A DNA stretch of 64,000 bases, taken from positions 65,202 through 129,201 of the forward strand of contig CAZSZC010000001.1 of NCBI GenBank assembly GCA_964610775.1, in the 5' to 3' direction. Below are positions 8,277 to 16,703 of the stretch, one piece after another. The stretch is from CAZPWF01 sp964610775. Lineage in GTDB: Bacteria; Patescibacteriota; Saccharimonadia; Saccharimonadales; JACQNP01. Numbering within the stretch: the first letter of the stretch is position 1; every line of letters begins with the position of its first letter. The translations under genes were made by a program, and so were the position numbers. Under the pieces are notes generated by a model. The model searched no databases. It worked only from the letters and a program-made list of their open reading frames with translations, and was not told where the DNA came from.

Positions 8277-9203
8277 ATGGCTACAACTACTAAATCAACC
8301 AAGGCAAAGACCAAAACTGCAAAACCTAAATCCACCAAAACCACAAAGCCTAAAACAGCTAGTGCAAAAACACAAAAATCCACGACAAAAAAAGCTGTCC
8401 AAAAATCAGCCAAAACGGCTGCAGTTATTACTAGATCTAGCAATGGTATGCTGCAAAAACTATACGCAATTAGTATTGCTGTGTATGTTGCGATTTTTGG
8501 TGCCGCATTGTTTCTTATGGGACAAAAGAGTTATCAACTAAGTATTGGTTATTGGACTCGAGATGAGCTCGCAAGTAAAACTTCTACGGTTTTTGCACCC
8601 GCGACACAAGGCTTAATCGATGTACAAATTCGCTGGGTTGTCATGGCGATAGCTGTCGTTTCTGTAGTTATGCCAGTACTTTATTTGACTAGACTAAAGA
8701 GCTATCACCAAAAAGCCATGAAGAATAAAGTTCTACCAACTCGCTGGCTGGATATGGCGTTAGTCGGGGCTATTATGCTCGAAACCGTAGCAATTGTTAG
8801 CGGTGTTTTGGATATAGGAACGCTGAAATTAGTCGGTGGTCTTATGGTGGTGACCTGTATTCTTGGCTGGATGGCCGAAAAACGAACTGCCGAGGCTGGA
8901 CGCCCGGCAACTGCAAAGTACTACTTAAGTATGCTTACAGGATTATTGCCTTGGGTGTTAATTGTACTCTATGCAATTGCTACGCCCATCTATGGGGCAG
9001 TTAGGTCGCCATGGTACGTCTATACTCTATATGCGGTGATGTTAATTGGCGCTGGTCTAATCGGAAGTAACCAACTCAAGGGACTTAGGGGTAAAGGTAA
9101 GCAGGCCAATTATGAAGTAGTGGAACAGAATTATGCCACACTCTCACTGTTGGTACGTACCGCTTTTGCTGTTGTTCTCATTGTTGGCCTAATGGCCAAA
9201 TAG
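8277..9203 (+). CDS. Heliorhodopsin-family protein, retinal lysine replaced by Arg
   Basis: From residue 57 on the protein follows heliorhodopsin 48C12 as I remember it: AMKNKVLPTRWLD (147-159) against the LMKN...RWVE segment of helix 3, GVLDI (176-180) against GIADI, GWMAEK (197-202) against GWLQEK, G-LPW (222-226) against GIVPW, and RGKGKQANY (271-279) against YKGKGKWSNY. The counterion glutamate (E107 there) is Asp159 here. In helix 7 the retinal lysine (K241 in 48C12) aligns with Arg294 (CGT at 9156-9158), so no Schiff base can form. Seven hydrophobic segments fit between 60 and 305. Residues 1-52 are an added Lys/Thr/Ala-rich tail, predicted cytoplasmic. No carotenoid or retinal enzyme gene is nearby. 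Confidence 0.8.
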   Translation: MATTTKSTKAKTKTAKPKSTKTTKPKTASAKTQKSTTKKAVQKSAKTAAVITRSSNGMLQKLYAISIAVYVAIFGAALFLMGQKSYQLSIGYWTRDELASKTSTVFAPATQGLIDVQIRWVVMAIAVVSVVMPVLYLTRLKSYHQKAMKNKVLPTRWLDMALVGAIMLETVAIVSGVLDIGTLKLVGGLMVVTCILGWMAEKRTAEAGRPATAKYYLSMLTGLLPWVLIVLYAIATPIYGAVRSPWYVYTLYAVMLIGAGLIGSNQLKGLRGKGKQANYEVVEQNYATLSLLVRTAFAVVLIVGLMAK

Positions 9204-9206
9204 TCT

Positions 9207-10451
9207 ATGACTGAACAAGTAAGAATATCCAAGCTTGTTCATGGCGGACAGGCTATCGGTGATCTAGCTGATGGCCGTAAGGTATTTGTTTGGAATGCAT
9301 TGCCTGGAGAGTTGGTAGAAGTTCAGATTACACGAAAAAGAAAAGACTATTGTGAGGGAATCGCCGAAAAAATTATCGAATCGTCGCCTGAACGCGTTTC
9401 ACCAAAAGACGAAGCATACTTAAGTACTAGCCCTTGGCAAATACTTGATTTCGAAGCAGAAAATAAATATAAGAAAAATATATTGGAAGAAACATTAAGC
9501 CGCGAAAAGATTAGTTACGACAGGGAAATATCATTATCCACTGATAACAAACAGTGGCGTTATCGTAATAAAATGGAGTATTCTTTCTGGGCTGACGAAA
9601 GTGGTCTTCATCTGGCTTTATTTAACAGAGGTAGCCATGGTAAACGTATTGTCCCTGGTAGTAGTATTGCGCGCAGGGAGATCGACGAGACGGCTACCAA
9701 AATTCTAGTAGAATTAAATAAAGCCCAAATTCGAGGCAGTCAATTAAAGACATTAGTTGTTCGCTGTAATCAGCAGGGCGAGACAGTTGCGGCGCTGTTC
9801 GTGAAGGATGAAGAATTTCCAAAATTACCGAGTTTACAGGCGGACTGCATAGGAATGGTAGTGTGTTATTCTACGCCGAAAAGTCCAGCTAGCGTACTGA
9901 CGCGTCAGCTCTATAAATTTGGCGACGTAACCTTATCTGATGATCTTTTAGGAACTAATGTTAAGTATGGTGTTAATTCGTTTTTTCAAGTCAATATACC
10001 GGTATTCGAGTTAGCCTTAAATCGCATAGGTGAGTATTTAAACGGTTGCGAAAAAATTGATCTGTACTGTGGTGTTGGTTCGATTGGAGTTGCGCTCGGT
10101 AGTACAGAAGTCTTTGTTGATACCGACGCCCAAAACTGTGAGTATGCACGAATTAATGTAGCGAAGAGTGGCAAGGTGGTTCATGCAAACTCAGAGTATG
10201 TATTAGATTATGTTTCGGCCAACCAGGCACTTATAGTTGATCCGCCGCGAGCAGGTATGCATAGAAAACTAGTAGATAGAATTAATGAGGTTAAGCCGCT
10301 GATGGTTGCTTATCTTAGTTGCAACCCCAGCACGCAGGCTCGTGACCTTTCGTTACTCGAAACAAACTACGAATTAAAAACCGTTGAGGGTTACAACTTT
10401 TTCCCAAAAACACCACACATAGAATCGTTAGCTGTTATGATTAGAAAATGA
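9207..10451 (+). CDS. TrmA/RlmD-family 23S rRNA uracil-C5 methyltransferase
   Basis: SAM-dependent RNA m5U methyltransferase. It has a TRAM domain (about 3-60), a central RNA-binding region, and a Rossmann domain with IDLYCGVGSIG, a DPPRAG motif near 345, catalytic Cys372 in LSCNPST and a general-base Glu406 in TPHIES. The four-cysteine Fe-S motif of RlmD/RlmC, normally after the TRAM domain, is absent: that stretch reads STSPWQILDFEAE. Whether the target is U1939 or another U is not decided. It overlaps rsmE by 4 bp. Confidence 0.85.
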   Translation: MTEQVRISKLVHGGQAIGDLADGRKVFVWNALPGELVEVQITRKRKDYCEGIAEKIIESSPERVSPKDEAYLSTSPWQILDFEAENKYKKNILEETLSREKISYDREISLSTDNKQWRYRNKMEYSFWADESGLHLALFNRGSHGKRIVPGSSIARREIDETATKILVELNKAQIRGSQLKTLVVRCNQQGETVAALFVKDEEFPKLPSLQADCIGMVVCYSTPKSPASVLTRQLYKFGDVTLSDDLLGTNVKYGVNSFFQVNIPVFELALNRIGEYLNGCEKIDLYCGVGSIGVALGSTEVFVDTDAQNCEYARINVAKSGKVVHANSEYVLDYVSANQALIVDPPRAGMHRKLVDRINEVKPLMVAYLSCNPSTQARDLSLLETNYELKTVEGYNFFPKTPHIESLAVMIRK

Positions 10452-11134
10452 GGCTGCACAGATTTTATATTAGCTCTGAAACCAAATTGAAGCACGATTT
10501 TTGGTTACACGACCAAGATGTAATTAATCAGTGGCGTCGGGTCTTGCGATATCGTGATGGGCAAGAAGTGGTTTTGTTTGATGGGCTTACAGAAGATCGG
10601 CTTTATAAAATTGTTGAGCTGACAGAACGTGAAGCTCATTTGCAACTAATCACAGAAATGAAACGACAAGTTCCGAAAAAAGAGGTCTACTTATTTTGGT
10701 CACTATTAAAGAAAGATAAGAATGATTGGGTATTGCAGAAATGTACAGAGTTGGGGGTTAGTCACTTCGTCCCATTACTGGCAGATCGATCAGAAAAGAC
10801 AGGCTTCAATGTTGAGCGTGCCCAAAAAATTATTTTAGAAGCGGTCGAGCAGTGCGGAAGGAGTGACGTACCAACTGTTCGAGAACCATTACTTGTTAAT
10901 ACTGTGCTTGAAGAGTTCGCGGATAAGATACCGCTTTTTATTTGTGAGCGGGGTGAAGAAAGTTTAGCTAATGATTTTGACAGTCTTGGTTTCTTAATTG
11001 GTCCAGAGGGTGGCTGGTCAGATGCCGAAAAAACTTTATTCAAAAGTCGTGGTTTATTGCATGTAAATTTACATGATTTTACTCTTCGCGCCGAAACCGC
11101 CTGCGTCTCTGCGTCAGCATTGCTGTTACAATAA
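10448..11134 (+). CDS. rsmE: 16S rRNA (uracil1498-N3)-methyltransferase
   Basis: SPOUT-class methyltransferase that modifies U1498 of 16S rRNA. The N-terminal PUA-like domain starts with the typical MRLHRFYI. The SPOUT knot region holds LIGPEGGWSDAEK (about 183-195) and LHDFTLRAETA (about 208-218), the family's SAM-binding signature. Length (228 aa) is normal. It is translationally coupled to the preceding methyltransferase through an ATGA overlap, so the two form an rRNA-modification pair. Confidence 0.93.
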   Translation: MRLHRFYISSETKLKHDFWLHDQDVINQWRRVLRYRDGQEVVLFDGLTEDRLYKIVELTEREAHLQLITEMKRQVPKKEVYLFWSLLKKDKNDWVLQKCTELGVSHFVPLLADRSEKTGFNVERAQKIILEAVEQCGRSDVPTVREPLLVNTVLEEFADKIPLFICERGEESLANDFDSLGFLIGPEGGWSDAEKTLFKSRGLLHVNLHDFTLRAETACVSASALLLQ

Positions 11135-11139
11135 CGTCT

Positions 11140-11952
11140 ATGGCTAATAATTATTGGAGTGAGCGTAGCAAACCTTATGAGCCTGGTCAGGTAAAGCCTT
11201 TTAAGGTGAGCCGAAGTAAGATCGAGCTCTTTATGCAGTGCCCACGTTGTTTTTGGCTCGATGTACGACTTAAGATTAAGCGTCCTGATGGTCCACCGTT
11301 CAATATTAACAAAGCCATAGATGAGCTATTTAAAAAGGAATTTGATGCTCACCGTGCTGCCGGTACAAAGCATCCTCTACAAGAAAAGTTTAATATAGAA
11401 GCCAAGCCATACGCCCACAAAGATATTGATAAGTGGCGACACAATTTTACTGGAGTATTTACTGTCCACGGGCCAACAAACTTACATATATTTGGTGCGG
11501 TAGACGATGTATGGGTAAACGATAAGGACGAGCTCATAGTTGTCGACTATAAAGCGACCGCTAAAGCTGAACCTGTAAAAGCACTAGGTGCTGAGGGTAC
11601 TTGGCATGATAGTTATAGGCGGCAAATGGAGATCTACCAATGGTTATTGCGCCAAAACGGCTTCAAAGTTAGTGACACGGGTTATTTTGTCTATGCGACA
11701 GGTGACATGAACGCAGCTGAATTTAATGACGTAGTCCAGTTTAATACACATGTCTTTCCGCACAATGGTTCCGATGAATGGATTGAACCAGTAATAAAAA
11801 AGATGAAAGCTTGCATGGATAGCGAAGTAATGCCAGATGTTGGTGTCGCGGCGATGGGTGGCGAGTGCGACTATTGCAATTATGCCAAGAGACGTACAGA
11901 ATTAACGTTAGATCATATAAATAAAACAAAATATGGAAGACAAAAAACTTAA
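11140..11952 (+). CDS. PD-(D/E)XK nuclease with four-cysteine cluster (Cas4/RecB-like)
   Basis: A 270-aa protein with the RecB-type nuclease motifs in order: SKIELFMQCPRCFWLD (26-41), Asp in VDDVW (121-125), VVDYK (134-138) giving D136-x-K138, and Q162-x3-Y166. Cysteines C34 and C37 near the N-terminus and C243 and C246 near the end could hold an Fe-S cluster, as in Cas4 and AddB. No CRISPR or helicase gene is nearby. A role in DNA end processing is likely, but the partner is unknown. The next gene overlaps its end by 20 bp. Confidence 0.8.
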   Translation: MANNYWSERSKPYEPGQVKPFKVSRSKIELFMQCPRCFWLDVRLKIKRPDGPPFNINKAIDELFKKEFDAHRAAGTKHPLQEKFNIEAKPYAHKDIDKWRHNFTGVFTVHGPTNLHIFGAVDDVWVNDKDELIVVDYKATAKAEPVKALGAEGTWHDSYRRQMEIYQWLLRQNGFKVSDTGYFVYATGDMNAAEFNDVVQFNTHVFPHNGSDEWIEPVIKKMKACMDSEVMPDVGVAAMGGECDYCNYAKRRTELTLDHINKTKYGRQKT

Positions 11953-12901
11953 TTCAATAGATTATAGGCCGCTTAACAATATGAATAGCGCCTGGTCGGA
12001 GACGTTGCGAAGCATTTTTAAGGTACCACCTTATGTCTCTATAGTTATTCTTATTTTAGTTTCGTGTGTGGCGTTCTACTTTTTTGGTCAGTTTGCTATT
12101 ATCGGCATAGTTCTAATTTATGGTGGCATTTCGTCGCGTGTTTTGAAGCGTAAGGCGAAAATATGGCGTGATTTTGCAGCAGCTAATGGATGGTACGTAA
12201 TTGAAAAAACCCAGGTAGACCCTTTATACATTCCGCCTGGTATTGCTGGTCAGGGTCATAGTGCAAAAATGGGTGACGTAGTTCATGCGCAGATTGACGA
12301 TCATGAATGTGATGTATTCATGTATCAATTCACGGTTGGTTCAGGCAAAAACAGTCAGACTCTCTTCTATACGGTTGCTAGAGTTGCCTTAGCTCGTCAG
12401 TTCCCACATATAGTTTTAGATAGTAAGGCGACGTTCTCGCTTCGAGACAAAACAGATGCAAAAGACACCGCCTCACTAGAAGGGGACTTTAATCAGTATT
12501 TTAATCTTTTCTACAGAAAAGACGACCAGATCAATGCTTTAAGTATAATCACGCCCGATGTCATGAAAACTCTTATTGAATATGATAAAAGCCAGGATAT
12601 CGAAATAAGTGGTAGTTTTTTGTTTTTTATGGTTAATTCTGATCTTAGAACTGCAGCAGCATTACCGAGTCTATTTAAGTCGGTAGATGCTTTATCTGAT
12701 GAAATAGCTCATAAGGCTGAGACTATTCAATATAAAACTAACGACACTCAAGCCGGCCTAGCGCTGGCACCAGTAGTTAATCAGTATATGAAAAGCGGCA
12801 ATATGGTAATGGATGGTTTAGTAAAAACCCTAATACTCATATTGCTAATGCCAATAATATTTATGATATTTGTTGGTTTCGTTATTAACTTTGCTAACTG
12901 A
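11933..12901 (+). CDS. Membrane protein of unknown function (322 aa)
   Basis: I do not recognise the family. Two adjacent N-terminal TM helices (about 32-52 and 54-70) precede a soluble cytoplasmic-type region of about 220 residues, and a strong TM helix ends the protein (about 297-320). The layout resembles DUF3137-like membrane proteins that have an N-terminal TM pair. It overlaps the nuclease gene by 20 bp, so the two are probably translated together. It is convergent with the next gene, with only 9 bp between stops. Confidence 0.8.
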   Translation: MEDKKLNSIDYRPLNNMNSAWSETLRSIFKVPPYVSIVILILVSCVAFYFFGQFAIIGIVLIYGGISSRVLKRKAKIWRDFAAANGWYVIEKTQVDPLYIPPGIAGQGHSAKMGDVVHAQIDDHECDVFMYQFTVGSGKNSQTLFYTVARVALARQFPHIVLDSKATFSLRDKTDAKDTASLEGDFNQYFNLFYRKDDQINALSIITPDVMKTLIEYDKSQDIEISGSFLFFMVNSDLRTAAALPSLFKSVDALSDEIAHKAETIQYKTNDTQAGLALAPVVNQYMKSGNMVMDGLVKTLILILLMPIIFMIFVGFVINFAN

Positions 12902-12910
12902 TATCTAATT

Positions 12911-13693
12911 CTAGTTGGCTGGTTGTTCTTCTGTGGGCTGTGTATCTTGAATTGAGTCTGGATTAGCTTTTAGTTCAGTATTGCTCGATTGAAGATTTAG
13001 AATTTCCCACTTAGCAGTTGGTTTAGGTCTTTCTAGGATGATCCTTAGATAATAGTCATTATCGTTTACGATTGATTTATAGACTATAACACTCTGGGTT
13101 GAGTCTTTAACCTTTGGCTTATCGTGCCAGTGAGTAGAAAGTTCGAGTTTACCAGGATAGAAAGGGTGGATTTTTTCAATAACTTGATTGAGTTGTTCTT
13201 TTGTCGCCGAATCTTTAAAGCCGTTATTGGTCATGCTGTAGGCTTTATCAGTGTTTTTTGCTTGTATTGTTTCGGTAAAACGTCTTGCGGTACGAAGGTC
13301 AGCGCTAGCTGCAAGCTGGTTGTAGATGTATAAGTAACTACCACCAATTGCTATGACCAGACAAGCGGCGAAGACAGTACTTATTAGAACTACTTTAATA
13401 AATCTTCTGATTCGCGAGCTTTTTATTAGGTGTTTTCTCGGTTTTTTTACCTTCTTTGGCTTCTTGGTATTAGTAATTGGCTGTTGCGTGATAGGTTCGG
13501 GCTTTACAAATTGTGTCTTTGGTTCAATAGTCTGGGGTTGAGGTACCGTAGCTGAAGATTGTGGTTTATGGGGTGGTGCTTGCTGAGTAGGGGCTGGGGT
13601 TGGAGCTTGCTGTAAAGGTCTAGATTGATAACGGTCGAGCTGAGCCCGCTGTATTTTAACCCTTGGTCTATTTGGTCTTTCACCTGGACGCAC
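12911..13693 (-). CDS. Type II membrane protein with Pro/Gln-rich cytoplasmic tail
   Basis: Residues 1-85 are rich in Pro, Gln and Thr and end in a strongly basic KKPKKVKKPRK patch. A single TM helix follows (about 101-124), then an extracytoplasmic domain of about 135 residues that looks like an NTF2-like or DUF4878-type cone fold (alternating strands, GKLELSTHWHD, YYLRIILERP). The basic patch next to the helix fixes the N-in orientation. The start is a GTG with an SD (AGGAG, about 5 nt upstream). Function is unknown; similar one-pass proteins occur at 20678 and 38050. Confidence 0.8.
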   Translation of the reverse strand: MRPGERPNRPRVKIQRAQLDRYQSRPLQQAPTPAPTQQAPPHKPQSSATVPQPQTIEPKTQFVKPEPITQQPITNTKKPKKVKKPRKHLIKSSRIRRFIKVVLISTVFAACLVIAIGGSYLYIYNQLAASADLRTARRFTETIQAKNTDKAYSMTNNGFKDSATKEQLNQVIEKIHPFYPGKLELSTHWHDKPKVKDSTQSVIVYKSIVNDNDYYLRIILERPKPTAKWEILNLQSSNTELKANPDSIQDTQPTEEQPAN

Positions 13694-13784
13694 TACATCT
13701 CCTATTGTTGCTTATGTTATTTCATACTACCAAATATATTCATTAATTTGGAATCTCAACATGGCCGACTGGTGACATATCGCG

Positions 13785-13790
13785 TATAAT
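13785..13790 (+). promoter_or_regulatory. -10 box TATAAT of serS (leaderless)
   Basis: Consensus TATAAT at 13785-13790 ends 6 nt before the serS ATG at 13797. There is no room for an SD. The promoter shares a 103-bp divergent spacer with the minus-strand gene ending at 13693. Confidence 0.65.
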
Positions 13791-13796
13791 ATAAGT

Positions 13797-15098
13797 ATGA
13801 TTGATATTCAGTACATTAGAGATAATCCAGAGATTGTAAAACAAAAATCTGAGCAAAAAGGGTACTCAGTTGACATAGATGAATTGCTTAGACTTGATGT
13901 TGATCGGAAGAAGTTGCAAGCACAGGTTGAGGAAGTACGAACACGTAGGAACTCTCATGCTCAGACTATAAAGCAGCAGGGTAAGCCTACAGCCGAACAG
14001 ATAAAATATGGTGCGGCAATTAAGGCCGAGATGGAGAGGGTTAATTCTGAACTTACAGATGTTGACTCGAAGTGGCTAGAGCTTTTGAAGCTTGTGCCAA
14101 ATATGCCCCTCGACGATGTTCCGGTGGGCAAGTCAGAGGATGAAAACGTCGTCACCAAAACGGTTGGCGAGCCAACGAAATTTGACTTTGAACCAAAAAA
14201 TCATGCCCAAATTGCTGAGGCTAGGGGGTGGCTGGATAAGGAGCGTGCTGCCAAGGTCGCTGGATCCAGGTTTGCCTATATAAAAGGTGATTTGGTTAAG
14301 CTGCAGTTTGCCATCGTACAATTTATAATGGATAAGCTATCTGACAGAGATTTTTTACGTGAAGTTATCAGTGAAAATAACCTACAGGTTTCCGATAAGC
14401 CATTTATACCAATCTTGCCACCTTTCATGATAAGAACTGAGCTTTATGATGCTATGGACAGATTAGAGCCACGTGATGATAGGTATAAAATTGAAGATGA
14501 GGATTTATGGCTACAGGGTAGTGCAGAGCATGTTTTGGGTAGTATGCATGCCGATGAAATACTCAACGAAACTGAGTTACCCTTAAGATATATTGGTTAT
14601 GCTTCGTCTTTTCGTCGCGAAGCTGGTACGTATGGAAAAGATATGGAAGGTATGTTCCGAATGCATCAGTTCGATAAATTGGAGATGGAGAGTCTGGGTT
14701 TTGGTGAGGCTGGCTTACAGGAGCACCTATTCCTGGTTGCGATTCAAGAAAAGATTATGCAAATGCTGGGTATTCCTTATGAGGTAATGAATAAATGCAC
14801 GGCTGATATTGGTAAACCGAATGCGCGTGGTGTTGATATTAACGCATGGCTACCTGGTCAACAAAAGTATCGCGAAACACACACTGCAGACTACATGACC
14901 GACTATCAGTCTAGGCGCCTGAAAACACGCGTTCGTCGTAGTGATGGCAATGTTGAGCTTGTGCATACAAATGATGCTACCGCTTTACCGCTTAGCCGTG
15001 GCCCGATTGCAATAATAGAAAACTACCAGACAGAGAGTGGGACAGTAATAGTCCCCGACGTTTTGAAGCCGTACTTAAACAAAGGAGAATTGTCATGA
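13797..15098 (+). CDS. serS: Seryl-tRNA synthetase
   Basis: Charges tRNA-Ser (and tRNA-Sec where present). It begins with MIDIQYIRDNPEIV, the usual SerRS start, followed by the long antiparallel coiled coil that contacts the variable arm (about 30-100). The class II core includes motif 2 (SSFRREAGTYGKD, EGMFRMHQFDKLE) and motif 3 (ALPLSRGPIAIIENYQ). At 433 aa the length is standard. It overlaps hpf by 4 bp, so the two are co-translated. Confidence 0.96.
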   Translation: MIDIQYIRDNPEIVKQKSEQKGYSVDIDELLRLDVDRKKLQAQVEEVRTRRNSHAQTIKQQGKPTAEQIKYGAAIKAEMERVNSELTDVDSKWLELLKLVPNMPLDDVPVGKSEDENVVTKTVGEPTKFDFEPKNHAQIAEARGWLDKERAAKVAGSRFAYIKGDLVKLQFAIVQFIMDKLSDRDFLREVISENNLQVSDKPFIPILPPFMIRTELYDAMDRLEPRDDRYKIEDEDLWLQGSAEHVLGSMHADEILNETELPLRYIGYASSFRREAGTYGKDMEGMFRMHQFDKLEMESLGFGEAGLQEHLFLVAIQEKIMQMLGIPYEVMNKCTADIGKPNARGVDINAWLPGQQKYRETHTADYMTDYQSRRLKTRVRRSDGNVELVHTNDATALPLSRGPIAIIENYQTESGTVIVPDVLKPYLNKGELS

Positions 15099-15466
15099 TC
15101 AAAAAACTAGAAATTAATGGTGTCCATACAGTTCTGAACGACGACTTAAAGAAGTACATAACTAAGAAGATTGGCAAGCTCGATAAATACTTACCAAGGG
15201 CAGCCCGCGAAAGTGCTCATGTTGAGGTTTTTGTGAAAGAGTCAAAAATCAAGAACAAAAAACAGTGTACTTGTGAAGTTGTATTGCACTTACCTAGTGA
15301 CAATATTGTTATCAAAGAGAGTACGCTTAATATGTTTGCAGCTGTTGATATTGTTGAATCTAAGCTAAAAAATCAAATCAAGAAATACAAAGATTTGCAT
15401 GGCGTGCGGGCTGGGCGAAAAGATACTATTGTTCGCCGAGCGTTTGGTAAAATCGTAAAACGATAA
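15095..15466 (+). CDS. hpf: Short ribosome hibernation/associated factor (HPF/RaiA)
   Basis: Binds the 30S decoding region in resting cells. The 123-aa protein has the S30AE fold: an N-terminal strand (LEINGVHTVLNDDLKKYITKK), a conserved LDKYLPR, a second strand pair, and the FAAVDIVESKLKNQIKKYK helix near the end. It is the short form without a dimerisation domain, so 100S dimers of the long-HPF type are not expected. It starts inside the end of serS. Confidence 0.88.
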   Translation: MIKKLEINGVHTVLNDDLKKYITKKIGKLDKYLPRAARESAHVEVFVKESKIKNKKQCTCEVVLHLPSDNIVIKESTLNMFAAVDIVESKLKNQIKKYKDLHGVRAGRKDTIVRRAFGKIVKR

Positions 15467-15474
15467 ACTTTACA

Positions 15475-15554
15475 GTATAAAAATTGTCATAACACTAATG
15501 CTTGCAGGTGGCATTAGGTGGGCGTAAAGTTAATCCCAAATAAGGAGGCTGGAA
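15475..15554 (+). promoter_or_regulatory. Promoter and hairpin-bearing leader before 15555
   Basis: A TATAAA-like -10 lies near 15476. Downstream is a perfect 7-bp inverted repeat, CTAATGC (15495-15501) and GCATTAG (15511-15517), with a 9-nt loop and no T-run. An SD (AAGGAGG) precedes the GTG at 15555. The hairpin could be a leader structure or an operator. Confidence 0.4.
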
Positions 15555-16610
15555 GTGGAGCTAGGTCACGAAATTATAGAGGACAGGGAACCTGTGGTTT
15601 TTGATATCACTACTTTGCCTGAGGGATTTAATAAGGGGACTATTGATGAAATTCACGCGGCTTTTGTATTTGACCGAGTTGCTTTCGATGATGACTTACA
15701 TACAGCTGTCGCTAGGCAACATGGCATAAATGAGCAGGGTGAATTAGATGTCAGGATGTTGGCAGCTACTGAGCATGTAGCTGATTATCTTAGAGATAAA
15801 CAGGATCAGCCTATGATATTGGTGGACACGGCGTTCGAGGAAAACAGTGAACGAGACTTTGTGTTTATGCATGGTTATATAGCTACAGTTGATAGTGTCG
15901 ATGAACCCGTTGGTATGGTTAGGGGCTCTAGGGATAACAGAAAGCAGTCTGGAATTGCGGTTACCGAGGGTTTCACTAGACTACATGGATATTGTGATCA
16001 GAATGGAAGTTACAGGTCACAATATCTCACCGACCAGGATGGAAGTACGGCCGTGCCACTTTCGAGTCGTGAAATTGTTATTGGGTGGCCGGGTAAAGAC
16101 AGCCAGAGAGAAGAATTGAGTTTCAGGCAAGAAATAGTAGCTGGACAAGATATAGTTCCATGGATTGAAACAACCTTTTCGGAGGATAATCGCTACACTT
16201 TCTATATGGATGTCGTGCAGTCGATTGTTCGGCACAGAAACTCAAGTAAAGATTTGAGCGTCCTTGATTGCTTGCTCGTAGAACCATATGTAACCCTTGC
16301 TAAGCGTGAGCGCGACACCCTAAAAGATATTGAACAGACACTCAAAGGTTACGATTCAAAAGTTAATAACCTACGTAAAATGATTGATGGTGCAGTAGCT
16401 GAGGCCAATCTAACACTTGGCGAATTAGATTCGCAGTACAGAGACATAAAAGGAGTAGTACCTCAATCATCAGGCAGTTATCCTTTACCAATTACAAGCC
16501 CTTTGGACTCACCTTATGGTTCGCAACTAAAGGAGCGTCAATACGCTATTGATTGGTACCAAAATACTTTAGGGCCTCTCACTCTCCGGGCAGCTCAAAA
16601 AGAAGTTTAG
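15555..16610 (+). CDS. Uncharacterised soluble protein (351 aa)
   Basis: No family recognised. The protein is acidic and soluble. A mixed region (1-240) is followed by a probable coiled coil (about 248-300: AKRERDTLKDIEQTLKG, VNNLRKMIDG) and a Pro/Ser-rich tail. The start is a GTG with a strong SD (AAGGAGG, about 8 nt upstream), unlike the leaderless neighbours. It has its own leader with a hairpin. The gene lies between hpf and secA, but nothing links it to translation or secretion. Confidence 0.8.
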   Translation: MELGHEIIEDREPVVFDITTLPEGFNKGTIDEIHAAFVFDRVAFDDDLHTAVARQHGINEQGELDVRMLAATEHVADYLRDKQDQPMILVDTAFEENSERDFVFMHGYIATVDSVDEPVGMVRGSRDNRKQSGIAVTEGFTRLHGYCDQNGSYRSQYLTDQDGSTAVPLSSREIVIGWPGKDSQREELSFRQEIVAGQDIVPWIETTFSEDNRYTFYMDVVQSIVRHRNSSKDLSVLDCLLVEPYVTLAKRERDTLKDIEQTLKGYDSKVNNLRKMIDGAVAEANLTLGELDSQYRDIKGVVPQSSGSYPLPITSPLDSPYGSQLKERQYAIDWYQNTLGPLTLRAAQKEV

Positions 16611-16703
16611 ACTGTTGGTAAAATTACTGTGCACAATTGACCTCTATTAAGGTACAATAGGAGTATTATTTTGATCACAGTCAAATCTTAAAGAGGGAAT
16701 TAG

